Shown here: one piece after another, positions 24,398 to 34,215 of the stretch
Layout: every line of letters starts with the position of its first letter
How positions within the stretch are numbered: the first letter of the stretch is position 1
Source: Membranipora membranacea
Taxonomy: Eukaryota; Bryozoa; Gymnolaemata; Cheilostomatida; Membraniporidae
Length of the DNA: 60,000 bases
NCBI GenBank assembly: GCA_914767715.1
Contig: OU612069.1
Coordinates: 16,677,387-16,737,386 of the forward strand
Direction: 5' to 3'
The notes under the pieces: model-generated
What the model was told of the DNA's origin: nothing
What the model saw: the letters and a program-made list of their open reading frames with translations, nothing else
Database searches by the model: none
Translations under genes and position numbers: made by a program

Positions 24398-25419
24398 TAT
24401 CAAGGTGTAAGGTGAACTAACGGAATCATTCAGGGTTGAGAGCGGAGTGAAGCAGGGCTGTCCGCTTGCTCCCACACTTTTCTCCATCTAGTTGTCAGCG
24501 GTGCTTACTCTGCCTTCAGAGACTTTCAACGAGGAGTGTTGATCCAAACTAGCACTGGTGCAGATCTCTTCAATATTAGTCAGTTCAGTCTGTCAGAAGC
24601 ACAACAAGGGCTTTGGTACGTGAACTTATATTTGCAGATGATACTGCATATGTTGCTCAAGACCTCGTTTTGCCCAGTCAGCCAAACAGTTTGGGTTAAA
24701 GATTAGCATAAAAAAGACTGAGATGATGTACCAAACTTCACTAGGCTTATCTGACGCAGGAGATGACATCCATATTGATATTGAAACCCTTGCTATGGTT
24801 AGCAGGTGTAAGTATCTTGGTACAACTGTCACCAACAACAATAAAGTCGACACTGAACTGGAGATACGCATGTCCAATACCTCAAGAGCCTTTGGGAGAC
24901 TCAGATATCATGTATGGGACAATAAGGATCTTACCATCAAGACTTAAAGTGCTGTGTACAGAGCCATCGTTCTATCAGCTTTTCTCTATGGTGTTGAATC
25001 CTGTTTTGTGTACAAGGTTACTGCTCATAAAGTTAGTGCATCCATGATGAGACACCTGAGACAGATACCCAACATAAAGTGGTGGCAGTTTATATCAAAT
25101 GAAAGGATCCTGAAATCAATTTTCTTGCCTGGCAAGTACGACATTCTCATCAGCAGATGCCTCAGAAGGACCGGCCATGTCAACAGACTAGATAACACAA
25201 GAATACCAGAGCTTATATTGTACTCACAACTCACTGATGGTACACATGGAATTGGATGCCCAAAGCTGAGATACGAGGACATCATCAAAAGAAACCCAGA
25301 AAGATCGGGACATCCCCCTTAGATCTTGGCAGAGCCTCTCCCGAAGCAGAGATGATTGGAGACAACTTATTCGTAGACGATAGACGTCATCATCGGCCAC
25401 GATGGACATCCAACTACTT

Positions 25420-25770
25420 AGAATGCAAACATTAGCAACATGGAACCCTTTTTAGCATGGCAAGTTCACAGCTGTAAAAGAAAGTTTCTATGATGCAATT
25501 ATCACAAACCATAATACTGTGGCTGTTGTTTGAGTTCAGAATAGCCTTCTTATAAGCATAACACAGATAACTCCCGAAATAAACATACAGTAAGCAGACC
25601 AGAAATGTGTTAACAATTAGCATGTTCGCCCATTATATCGGCTATTTGTTTAAGGTGGTTTTCTGTAATACTTAATATATGCCACATGAAAGCTCATTTG
25701 AGCGAGATTTAAACAATTTAGTTTCAATGACATGACCAACTAGCTGCATCGCCAGGTAATACTGTAGTAT
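25420..25770. repeat. Link between LINE and satellite, shared by both arms
   Basis: From about 25515 this matches the right arm (about 32490 down to 32245) closely. The right arm lacks roughly 215 bases just upstream, between GACATCATCAAA and ACTGTGGCTG. No coding sequence was seen. Confidence 0.7.
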
Positions 25771-26505
25771 AAAGTTATCTATGAACTTTAGCCGTTTGGG
25801 TTAGGTGTAGAACTCTTATAACTAGAATTATCTAGACAAAGTTCACTGAACTACGATTTCTTTATTTTGTCTGCTATCCATAATATTTGATATTCCATTT
25901 TAAGTCCGTGAAACCTGTATTTGTTTAAAAAACATGAGTAACACTAATCAAATTATGATCAAATTATCAAATACGAAATTAAAATGGTTTTTCCAAGAAT
26001 ATTCATTTACAATGTAGTTATAAAACAATAAGCTTCAAATTATGTATACCATTGAAAAATTACAGTTTAAATCAGAATTAAAAGTTAAAATTGACATACC
26101 TCTGGTTTATTCCTAGTTAATATTGGCTTTCACATCTTGACTCTATGGTTTTTTACACATAACTGAATCGATAGAGCCAGATGACGTTCACTTGATCTTT
26201 TATGTTTTGATGTTTTGAATACTAAGTGGTAAAAAAATGACCGTAATCCTGTTGTGTTAGGTGCAGGTTGACCTGTAAACCCCATTAATTTTGGTCCATA
26301 TTTAGAGGCAGAAGTTCAGCGAGAGTTCAGATTAGAAATTTGTGAGTGCTATGTTGGGTTTTTAATTACTTTTGCAGCAGCATGATAGATTTTTTGGAAG
26401 CCATAAACGAGAATCGCAGTTTAGGTATTTTTTTTAGATAATTGGCAAGCGTATAATTTGATAATAACATACTAGGCACTACTTTGTTGTGGATTCTTAC
26501 AGTAG
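25770..26505. repeat. 735-base segment present only in the left arm
   Basis: In the right arm AATACTGTAG runs straight into AACTGTCTTACATG. Here the same two phrases are separated by about 735 bases, and the segment is bounded by TACTGTAG and TACAGTAG, an 8-base near-duplicate. That fits an insertion with target duplication, but the ends show no inverted repeats. A deletion in the right arm by microhomology is equally possible. No reading frame of note. Confidence 0.7.
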
Positions 26506-26605
26506 AACTGTCTTACATGATAGGAACTGGACGGCTAAACATCTGTACAAGAAACTCCTACTCAGCCTAGAATATAGTCTGATACAGGACAATATTGTAT
26601 GGGGC

Positions 26606-26915
26606 ATGCATGGGGCCAAGTTTGGTATTTGGAGCCAAGTCTTAGTATTGGGGTCAAGTTTTACTAATAGGGCCAAGTTTTATATTTGGAGCCAAGTTTT
26701 GGTATTTGGGGCCAATTTTTACTAATTGGGGGCAAGTTTCATTGCATGGGGCCAAGTTTTAGTATATGGGGCCAAGTTTTAGTATTTGGGGCCAAGTTTT
26801 ACTAATAGGGGCCAAGTTTTGCTCGTGCCAAGTTTGGCTCCTGACAAGTTTGGCTCCTGACAAGTTTGGCTCGGGCCAAGTTTGGCTCGGGCCAAGTTTG
26901 GCTCGGGCCAAGTTG
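26606..26915 (+). repeat. GGCCAAGTTT satellite, left arm
   Basis: About 15 units of roughly 20 bases. One end has units of the type GGGGCCAAGTTTTAGTATTT; the other has units of the type GGCTCGGGCCAAGTTT. The same two sub-types, in mirror order, occur in the right arm. Confidence 0.9.
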
Positions 26916-27172
26916 TCGCGGATTCCAACTTTTCCCTATTTTTTTTAAAATGACAACTTGTATTTTAAGTACCAGTCAAATGTGAACTGTATATTTTCAA
27001 CATAAAATACATATAAAATATATTCAATCTGAAAGCAGCCATATTTTGTTTCATAATGAGGAGGATAAAAAAATTAAAAATAACAGAGCATTATGTGCAG
27101 GTCATGTGATACTCAATTAGTTTGATCAAAGTGGACCACAGCAAGCGGGGGTGGTGAACGAGGGTGCCAAGT

Positions 27173-28126
27173 CTAATTGTAAGTAAAACGCTGATAAGAA
27201 TGTAACAAATATGATAAAAATATGCAAAGCACGCTCAGTATGATGATCTAATGAATGTACCGGCGATCTCTCTTTCTTTTGTTATCATTACTAAGTTCAG
27301 TCAGTGACACAGCAATATCAGAATGATCATTATCCCCATCATATACACGCTTACGCATATCTAACGATAGTCTGTGGTATTCTGCTGCTTTGTTATACTC
27401 AATCATTGCGTGGTATGTGTTTACGAGGTTATTAGGTGACACAGCAATAGCAGAGTGATCACTATTCTCACCATGTACACGCTTCTTCATTTCTAGAGAT
27501 AGTCTGTGGTACTCTGCAGCTTTGTCGTACTCATTCATCGTGTAGTGAGTGATACCCAGGTTATCAAGTGACACAGGAATATCAGAGTGATCACTATTCT
27601 CACCGTGTATACGCATACGCATATCTAACGATAGTCTGTGGTATTCTGCTGCTTTGTTATACTCAATCATTGCGTGGTATGTGTTTACCAGGTTATTAAG
27701 TGACACAGCAATAGCAGAGTGATCACTATTCTCACCGTGTATACGCTTCTTCATTTCTAACGATAGTCTGTGGTATTCTGCTGCATTGTTATACTCATTC
27801 ATGGCGTTTTAAGTGGTACCCAGGTTATTAAGTGATATAGCAATATCAGAATGGTCACTAGTCTCACCATGTACATACTTACGCATTTCTAACGATAGTC
27901 TGTGGTATTCTGCTGCTTTGTTATACTCATTCATTGCGTGGTATGTGGTACCTAGATTATTCAGTGACAGAGCAATATTGGAGTGGTCACTAGTCTCACC
28001 ATGTACACGCTTATGCTTTTCTAACGATAGTCTGTGGTATTCTGCTGCTTTGTTATACTCATTCATTGCGTTGTAAGTGGTACCCAAGTTATTAAAAAGC
28101 AACTACACAGAGAAAAACAACTTTTG
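27173..28126 (-). pseudogene. 3' end of a nucleotidyltransferase-TPR gene, left arm
   Basis: It codes about six 44-residue TPR units (EYNKAAEYHRLSLEM...VHGE type) and the start of the C-terminal tail. It is broken by TAA in place of a tyrosine codon at about 27811 (GTT-stop-NAMNEYN). A second break is TAG at 27250-27248, replacing the tryptophan codon that opens the membrane anchor in the intact gene. The 5' side stops abruptly at about 28110 within a TPR unit, so the enzyme domain is missing. Confidence 0.85.
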
Positions 28127-29438
28127 CTCATAAAATTGATTGTATTAAAGCTCACTGGTCTAACTCTCATCTGAAATGTGAAATAATGTGAAAATAAAGA
28201 AAAATAAAAAGTCTTTTTGGAAAAAAAATATTTGGTGTATTAATTGCATAAATATTAAGGCGTCCCTTCTTGATTCTGGCCAGAAAGCAGAAGAAGAAGA
28301 AGAAGGCTCAGCCAATGAATGGAGTGGACTAGTAATCTGGATTTCCATAGACATATGTCATAGACATAATATGTCTATGTGGATTTCCCATAAACCTATT
28401 TATCTGTGTTGTGTGGGTGGATGGGTGTACCTCCCATCCACACATGACAGACTTTCCAGGCTAGAGCACATTTTTCAGTTCAGATTCATTCAGTGAAGTT
28501 AGTAGTCAGAGAACTTCTTCACTATTACAAATTTAGACAAACTCAGAGACAGAATGGTTCAGTGCATTTTTGCTAGTTTCAACAACAGGACAGGGAATTT
28601 CTCGGGGAGTTTCTTTAGGCTTCCCAAAGCTCTAGCTTCTGCTCACTAGACAGACAATGAAACTTGCTTTCTGCAACAATAGAGCAGCTAAGTAAAATTT
28701 GCATCTTCTACCTACCACCACAACACACTAGTTGCCATGGACAGATTGTAGTGGGTGAAGAACAGCAACTACTTCCTACTACATAAACAAGTATTACCAG
28801 CTCAGGGAGTAAGTAAGTGTAATAAAGCAATCATTTGGAATGTATAATGATAAATAATAGTGAACATACTAAATATGAAAGTTGAGATTCTCTCCGGCTG
28901 TTTTTAATTTATTTGTTTGTTTGTGTGGTGACCCAAGGGTTACTCCCAACCAATGCATGTCCTGACAACATAATATAGTTATACTTGTACAGTGAAGAGG
29001 CTAATGCTGCTGAATCAATCCATGAATTAGTTAGACTCCTTCTGACTCCTTGATTAGTAGACTGAGCATTTTTACTTATTTGTGACTTCATTGAGCTGCT
29101 GATTTATTATCTGTCTGACAAGGCAATGAACTCCCTCTCCTTGGGGATTAGGTGCAGGGTCTGTTGAGACTTAATTACTACTAGGTTCGTGTTTCAATTT
29201 CTCAAGATTTTCGTCTTGTGTCTTTTACAAATTGCATTGTCAGCCTATTCCCTTTTTTTGTTCCCTAGAGGGATTTATTTGAACCTCGATCACCGTTGAT
29301 AAATTTGCTCTCAAAGGATACTATTCTTGGTCCAATATGCATACAATAATAATTTGTTTTGATTTGATAAGCCCGGTCCTGTTACTCTGCATTTCTGTTG
29401 CTCCATACCACACCCCTGGTGAGATACAGATGGGTATA
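28127..29438. other. Palindrome spacer, left half
   Basis: No gene recognised. Two small hairpins are present: CATAGACATAATATGTCTATG (about 28360-28380), and GGGTGGATGGG paired with CCCATCCAC (about 28412-28441). Confidence 0.5.
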
Positions 29439-29847
29439 TCTTTTCACAGGGGCGTATATTCTAAAAATTTTCACTCACTGACTTTTTAGAGATGAGCATA
29501 ATGATCGGGCGCAGCCCGATCCACACGCCGTAGGCGTGGCGGGGAGGGTGTGGGAGGGGCGCTTAAGCGCCCTCCCAACACGGAAATTTTTGCATATCGG
29601 TAGCAAAATAGTGCAAGCAGAGAGGTATTTCAATAGCTCACTGAGCTGTTGGGTACTTTCAGAAAACAACTCAATAGCAGTAGAAGATTACGGAAAAATT
29701 TTGAAAAAAAACTGACCTAAATGGGATTTGAACCCACAACAATCTGATTTCCAGTGATTATAAAGCAGACGCTCTACACACTGAGCTATTCAGTCACTCA
29801 CGGAAATCCGTGGGCCGTGAGTGCTAATATACGCCACTGTCTTTTCA
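29439..29847 (-). mobile_element. Complete hAT-type MITE with 8-bp target duplication
   Basis: The element 29447-29839 starts CAGGGGCGTATATT and ends AATATACGCCACTG. These are terminal inverted repeats of the hAT kind, with C-A-G first and C-T-G last. It is flanked by TCTTTTCA at 29439-29446 and again at 29840-29847, a perfect 8-base target duplication as hAT transposases make. At 393 bases it codes nothing. The inside holds strong GC hairpins (for example GGGCGCTTAAGCGCCC) and a minus-strand tRNA-like module. Confidence 0.92.
29704..29797 (-). repeat. tRNA-like module inside the MITE
   Basis: On the minus strand it reads TGACTGAATAGCTCAGTGTG (A box) and, about 45 bases on, GGGTTCAAATCCC (B box), ending ...TTAGGTCA, which pairs partly with the 5' end. 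The anticodon arm is too long for a normal tRNA. A captured tRNA or SINE head is likelier than a working tRNA gene. Confidence 0.65.
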
Positions 29848-30747
29848 TCATGTATGGTTTTTTTTGTAGATGATGATACAACTGGATCTCGCCAACATTA
29901 TTAACAACCTGTAACCTGTCAACACTAAGTTCCGAGCAATTCTAGCAAATAATGGATTAAATTTACTAAAAGTATGACAATACGCTCTGCAACAGTGTTC
30001 CATCTGACGTGAAGTCGCAATAACCGCCCCCTGACCTGCATGATCTGTGGACATATTTCAGCCGTTATACAAACTTTAGAATGAGACGCTCGATGCTGAT
30101 AATAGATATCGCTTGCCGAGAATGGATATCTACACCTTCACTAAATATAGGAAGATTATTTAAACCAACTGCATTGCTCATATTATTCCGGAATAACGCC
30201 TATACTGCTCCCTAAAACGTCACTATACATCAAGTATTTATCAGACATATATAGGCCTATGCTACAAAAAATAAAATTATCATTGTAAATAATCAGAACT
30301 GGGTACTGGTCCGCCAGCATAACCTGAAGTTATAGTGTGTGCATACAATTTCACAGTGCCGCAGCTATCACATTTTTAGCTTGGACTCTACTCTTTATAA
30401 GCAGCAAGACCAAAATTCGGCTTATCCTCAAACCCTATTACTTTGATCTCTTTTGAGTGTATACCACGCTGCAATATTATGAACTTCTGAAAACATTAGG
30501 TTTTCCGTTACCTCATTGTCTCAATCTTTACCGTGATATTGTTTAGTGATAGCTAACATTCAGCTAGCCAAAATAAACTAAAGCTAACATTCACTCCTAT
30601 AGGATACAAATGAATATGTGTTCAGGCTGGATAGCAATAAGAATGAATCGAAATATAGTTAAACCACGTTGTTGCACCTACATATAGAATAAACACTGTG
30701 TGAATTGGTGCCGTTTATGCGATGACTTTGCTTTTAGCTTTGCTTTA
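29848..30747. other. Palindrome spacer, right half
   Basis: Nothing recognised beyond short AT-rich sequence. Confidence 0.4.
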
Positions 30748-31039
30748 AAACTTGTTTTTTCTCTGTGTAGTTGCTTTTTAATAACTTGGGTACCACTTAC
30801 AACGCAATGAATGAGTATAAAAAGCAGCAGAATACCACAGACTATCGTTAGATATGCGTAAGCGTGTATATGGTGGGGATAATGATCATTCTGATATTGC
30901 TGTGTCACTGACTGAACTTAGTAATGATAACAAAAGAAAGAGAGATCGCCGGCACATTCATTGGATCATCATACTGAGCGTGCTTTGCATATTTTTATCA
31001 TATTTGTTAAATTCTTATCAGCGTTTTACTTACAATTAG
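30748..31039 (+). pseudogene. 3' end of a nucleotidyltransferase-TPR gene, right arm
   Basis: It starts at the same point within a TPR unit as the left-arm fragment. It then passes, after one NLGTTYNAMNEY stretch and a frameshift (one base missing in the AAAAAGCAGCAG run), straight into the last unit (MRKRVYGGDNDHSDIAVSL) and a complete tail with an IHWIIILSVLCIFLSYLL anchor, stopping at 31037-31039. The internal units of the left arm have been lost by collapse of the array. Confidence 0.85.
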
Positions 31040-31796
31040 ACTTGGCACCCTCGTTCACCACCCCCGCTTGCTGTGGTCCACTTTGATCGAACTAACTGAG
31101 TATCACATGACCTGCACATAATGCTCTGTTCATTTAAATTTTTTTATCCTCCTCATTATGAAACAAAATATGGCTCGTTTCAGATTGAATAAATTTTATA
31201 TGTATTTTTATGTTGAAAATATACAGTTCACATTTGACTGGTACTTAAAATACAAGTTGTCATTTTTAAAATTATAGGGAAAAGTTGTGGTGACCAATTC
31301 AACACTGAGCGGTAATTTAGATTTAACTCATTAGTAATTCCCCACTCCAGATGTGGACTGGCAGCTTTTGGATCAGCTCTTCTAGGGTTGTCTTCACTTA
31401 CCAGCCTTGCTAGGTACCCGTCCCTTACCATTCAAACCTTGTCATTTATTGTGAGATTATTCTTTGTCCTCACTAGGGAGATTTCAGGGTCGATTTTTTA
31501 GCCCCCGGTACCCTCCTGCAGGTAATACTGCTAGGTTGCTTAGATTTTGGTGAATTACAATTCATCTCCAGTTTTTACGGATGGTTATCTTTCAAAAACT
31601 TGTCTCTAAATTGTTTGGTCTATTCCCAGTGTGATTTTGAGAACCCTGTATTTCAACTTGGAAGATGGCAGCTATTTCACAGTGATTCAGGTTTGTGTGC
31701 TTACACAATAGAAACAACAATGGTAACAGGAATCAATTCTAATTCGAATGGCAAAAATTTTAACGGAAGTTAACTAGGCAGATGCACCGAATCCGC

Positions 31797-32143
31797 GACA
31801 ACTTGGCCCGAGCTAAACTTGGCCCGAGCCAAATTTGGCCCGAGCCAAACTTGTCACGAGCCAAACTTGGCACGAGCCAAACTTGGCACGAGCCAAACTT
31901 GGCACGGGCCAAACTTGGCACGAGCCAAACTTGGCCCCAATTAGTAAAACTTGGCCCCAAATACTAAAACTTGGCCCCAAATACTAAAACTTGGCCCCAT
32001 GCAATGAAACTTGGCCCCAATTAGTAAAAATTGGCCCCAAATACCAAAACTTGGCTCCAAACATAAAACTTGGCCCTATTAGTGAAACTTGACCCCAATT
32101 CTAAGACTTGGCTCCAAATACCAAACTTGGCCCCATGCATGCC
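31797..32143 (-). repeat. GGCCAAGTTT satellite, right arm
   Basis: About 17 units read as AACTTGGCCCGAGCC-type and then AACTTGGCCCCAAATACT-type on the plus strand. It is the inverse of the left-arm array. Confidence 0.9.
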
Positions 32144-32499
32144 CCATACAATATTTTCCTGTCGCAGACTATACTAGGCTGAGTAGGAGTTTCTTGTACA
32201 GATGTTAACCCGTCCAGTTCCTATCATGTAAGACAGTTCTACAGTATTACCTGGCGATGCAGCTAGTTGGTCATGTCATTGAAACTAAATTGTTTAAATC
32301 TCGCTCAAATGAGCTTTCATGTGGCATATATTAAGTATTACAGAAAACCACCTTAAACAAATAGCCGATATAATGAGTGAACATGCTAATTGTTAACGCA
32401 TTTCTGGTCTGCTTACTGTACGTTTATTTCGAGAGTTATCTGTGTTATGCTTATAAGAAGGCAATTCTGAACTCGAACAACAGCCACAGTATTTGATGA

Positions 32500-33340
32500 T
32501 GTCCTCGTATCTCAGCTTTGGGCATCCAATTCCATGTGTACCATCAGTGAGTTGTGAGTACAATATAAGCTCTGGTATTCTTGTGTTATCTAGTCTGTTG
32601 ACATGACCGGTCCTTCTGAGGCATCTGCTGATGAGAATGTCGTACTTGCCAGGCAAGAAAATTGATTTCAGGATCCTTTCATTTGATATAAACTGCCACC
32701 ACTTTATGTTGAGTATCTGTCTCAGGTGTGTCATCATGAATTCAGTAACTTTATGAGCAGTAACCTTGTACACAACCCAGGATTCGACAACATAGAGAAG
32801 AGCTGATATAAGGATGGCTCTGTACACAGCACTTTAAGTCTTGATGGTAAGATCCTTATTGTCCCATACATGATATCTGAGTCTCCCAAAGGCTTTTGAG
32901 GTATTGGACATGCGTATCTCCAGATCAGTGTCGACCTTATTGTTGTTGGTGACAGTTGTACTAAGATACTTACACCTGCTAACCATAGCAAGGGTTTCAC
33001 CATCAATATGGATGTCATCTCCTGCGTCAGATAAGCCCAGTGAAGTTTGGTACATCACCTCAGTCTTTTTTATGCTAATCTTTAACCCAAACTGTTTGGC
33101 TGACTGGGCAAAACGAGGTCTTGAGCAACAAATGCAGTATCATCCGCAAATGTATGTTAACGTTCCAAAGCCCTTGTTGTGCTTCTGACAGATTTGAACT
33201 GACTAATATTGAAGAGATCTGCACCAGTGCTGGTTTGGATCAACACTCCTTGCTGAAAGTCTCTGAAGGCAGAGTAAGCACCGCTGACAACTAGATGGAG
33301 AAAAGTGTGGGAGCAAGCGGACAGCCCTGCTTCACTCCGG
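32500..33340 (-). mobile_element. LINE 3' fragment (reverse transcriptase C-terminal part)
   Basis: The minus strand codes ADDTAFVAQD, TEVMYQTSLGLSDAGDD, RMSNTSKAFGRLRYHVWDNK and YRAILISALLYVVESWVVYK, then the NIKWWQF and GHVNRLDNTRIPE segments. This is the same element as 24453-25290, with stops and shifts. Confidence 0.85.
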
Positions 33341-33344
33341 TATA

Positions 33345-34215
33345 CCTAAATCTAATAGACTACACTAAAGCTATAGATCAGTGCTCGTTTTCCTCTGCCC
33401 ACCGGACCCCTAATTACAGCCATAGTTGGATCACCAAATTGTATACTGAATTTATTTCGGTGCTTTCAGTTGAGGGTGCAATAGTGAGGACCACAAAGCC
33501 ATTTAATTAGCAAGTTAGATTGACAGTTACAGTCTTTTATATTTTATATAATACCGAAGTGTAAAATGAGACAATTACGATGTTACATGTGAATTATCAG
33601 TGCAACACATAGTGAGTGCTCTCAGCAGTGTTACAAACTGATATAAAATAATAAACTGATTGGTCTGAGGTACTCATAATAATCGTAAATTATATGAATA
33701 CAATTATAACTTTGGATAGAGTGATAAACAATAATAACTAAATATTAGTTAGTTGGAGGTACTTGCTAAAAAAATCAAGTATGTTACTTCTAATTTCAAT
33801 TACAGCTGAATTTTTTCTGGTACCTTTGTACATATATATTGTTGTAAAATTAATAGTATGAAACTTTAGTGGCCGAAAGGGGTCATAGAATCTAACTGGA
33901 ATATCCGTACCTCATGTATACCTATAGTCATTGATAAATTATAAATGTCTTTAGATTTCTTAAAAAGATTTGACTAAGAGAAATATTTCAGTTTCTGTCT
34001 TTCTCTATATATATATTGGCTGCCTTGAAACACTTGATGAAGGATTGTGGTGGGGGCGGGTGGGTCAAGGCTTGAAAACTCATGCAAACAAAAAACTTAG
34101 ACATATTTAGAGTATGTTACTTGTAGGTTTCCATGTTCTATATCAATTGCCCTTGGAAGGAAAACGTGATGCAAAGCCTTGCCTTTAACTCAGAAAGGCA
34201 AATATGCATGAAAAG
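33345..34215. other. Downstream flank of the lectin gene, nothing recognised
   Basis: AT-rich. No exon or known repeat. Presumably part of the 3' untranslated region of the minus-strand gene that ends at 34216. Confidence 0.4.

Larger units (their letters stand above)
21640..25420 (+). mobile_element. Decayed non-LTR retrotransposon (APE endonuclease + reverse transcriptase), interrupted
   Basis: Endonuclease pieces appear in order: FASWNIRTMLYRDRADRPES (near 21817), YAPTMSNNPDNIAQFYQQ, LLGEFNARVGQD (near 22260) and GTDHIMIRS (near 22550). Reverse transcriptase pieces follow: LSNGKSPGADRIHPEIIKF (near 22850), a KQGCPL stretch (near 24460), the catalytic LIFADDTAY (near 24625) and then the C-terminal part ending in the conserved LLYGVES-like and GHVNRLDNTRIPE segments to about 25290. 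Stops and frameshifts are many, and an unrelated block (23312-24397) splits it. I do not assign a clade. The 3' part from 24453 is repeated inverted at 32500-33340. Confidence 0.85.
24453..28126 (+). repeat. Giant palindrome, left arm
   Basis: In order: LINE 3' part (24453-25420), unique-looking link (25420-26600), GGCCAAGTTT satellite (26606-26915), TPR-gene 3' flank (26930-27172) and TPR-gene 3' end (27173-28110). The same elements follow in mirror order in the right arm, 30748-33340. The outer boundary is at CGGAGTGAAGCAG, the inner one at TTTTTCTCTGTGTAG. Confidence 0.9.
30748..33340 (-). repeat. Giant palindrome, right arm
   Basis: Mirror image of 24453-28126: TPR 3' end (30748-31039), its 3' flank (31040-31440), GGCCAAGTTT satellite (31797-32143), link (32143-32490) and LINE 3' part (32500-33340). 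It keeps about 170 bases of flank near 31270-31440 that the left arm has lost but the intact gene locus (1990-2160) has. The arms are thus complementary in their deletions. Confidence 0.9.

Noticed and set aside
29704-29797. A functional tRNA gene
   Set aside because: The anticodon arm is too long and the acceptor pairing imperfect. It lies inside a MITE and its relative at 1065-1140 is degraded.
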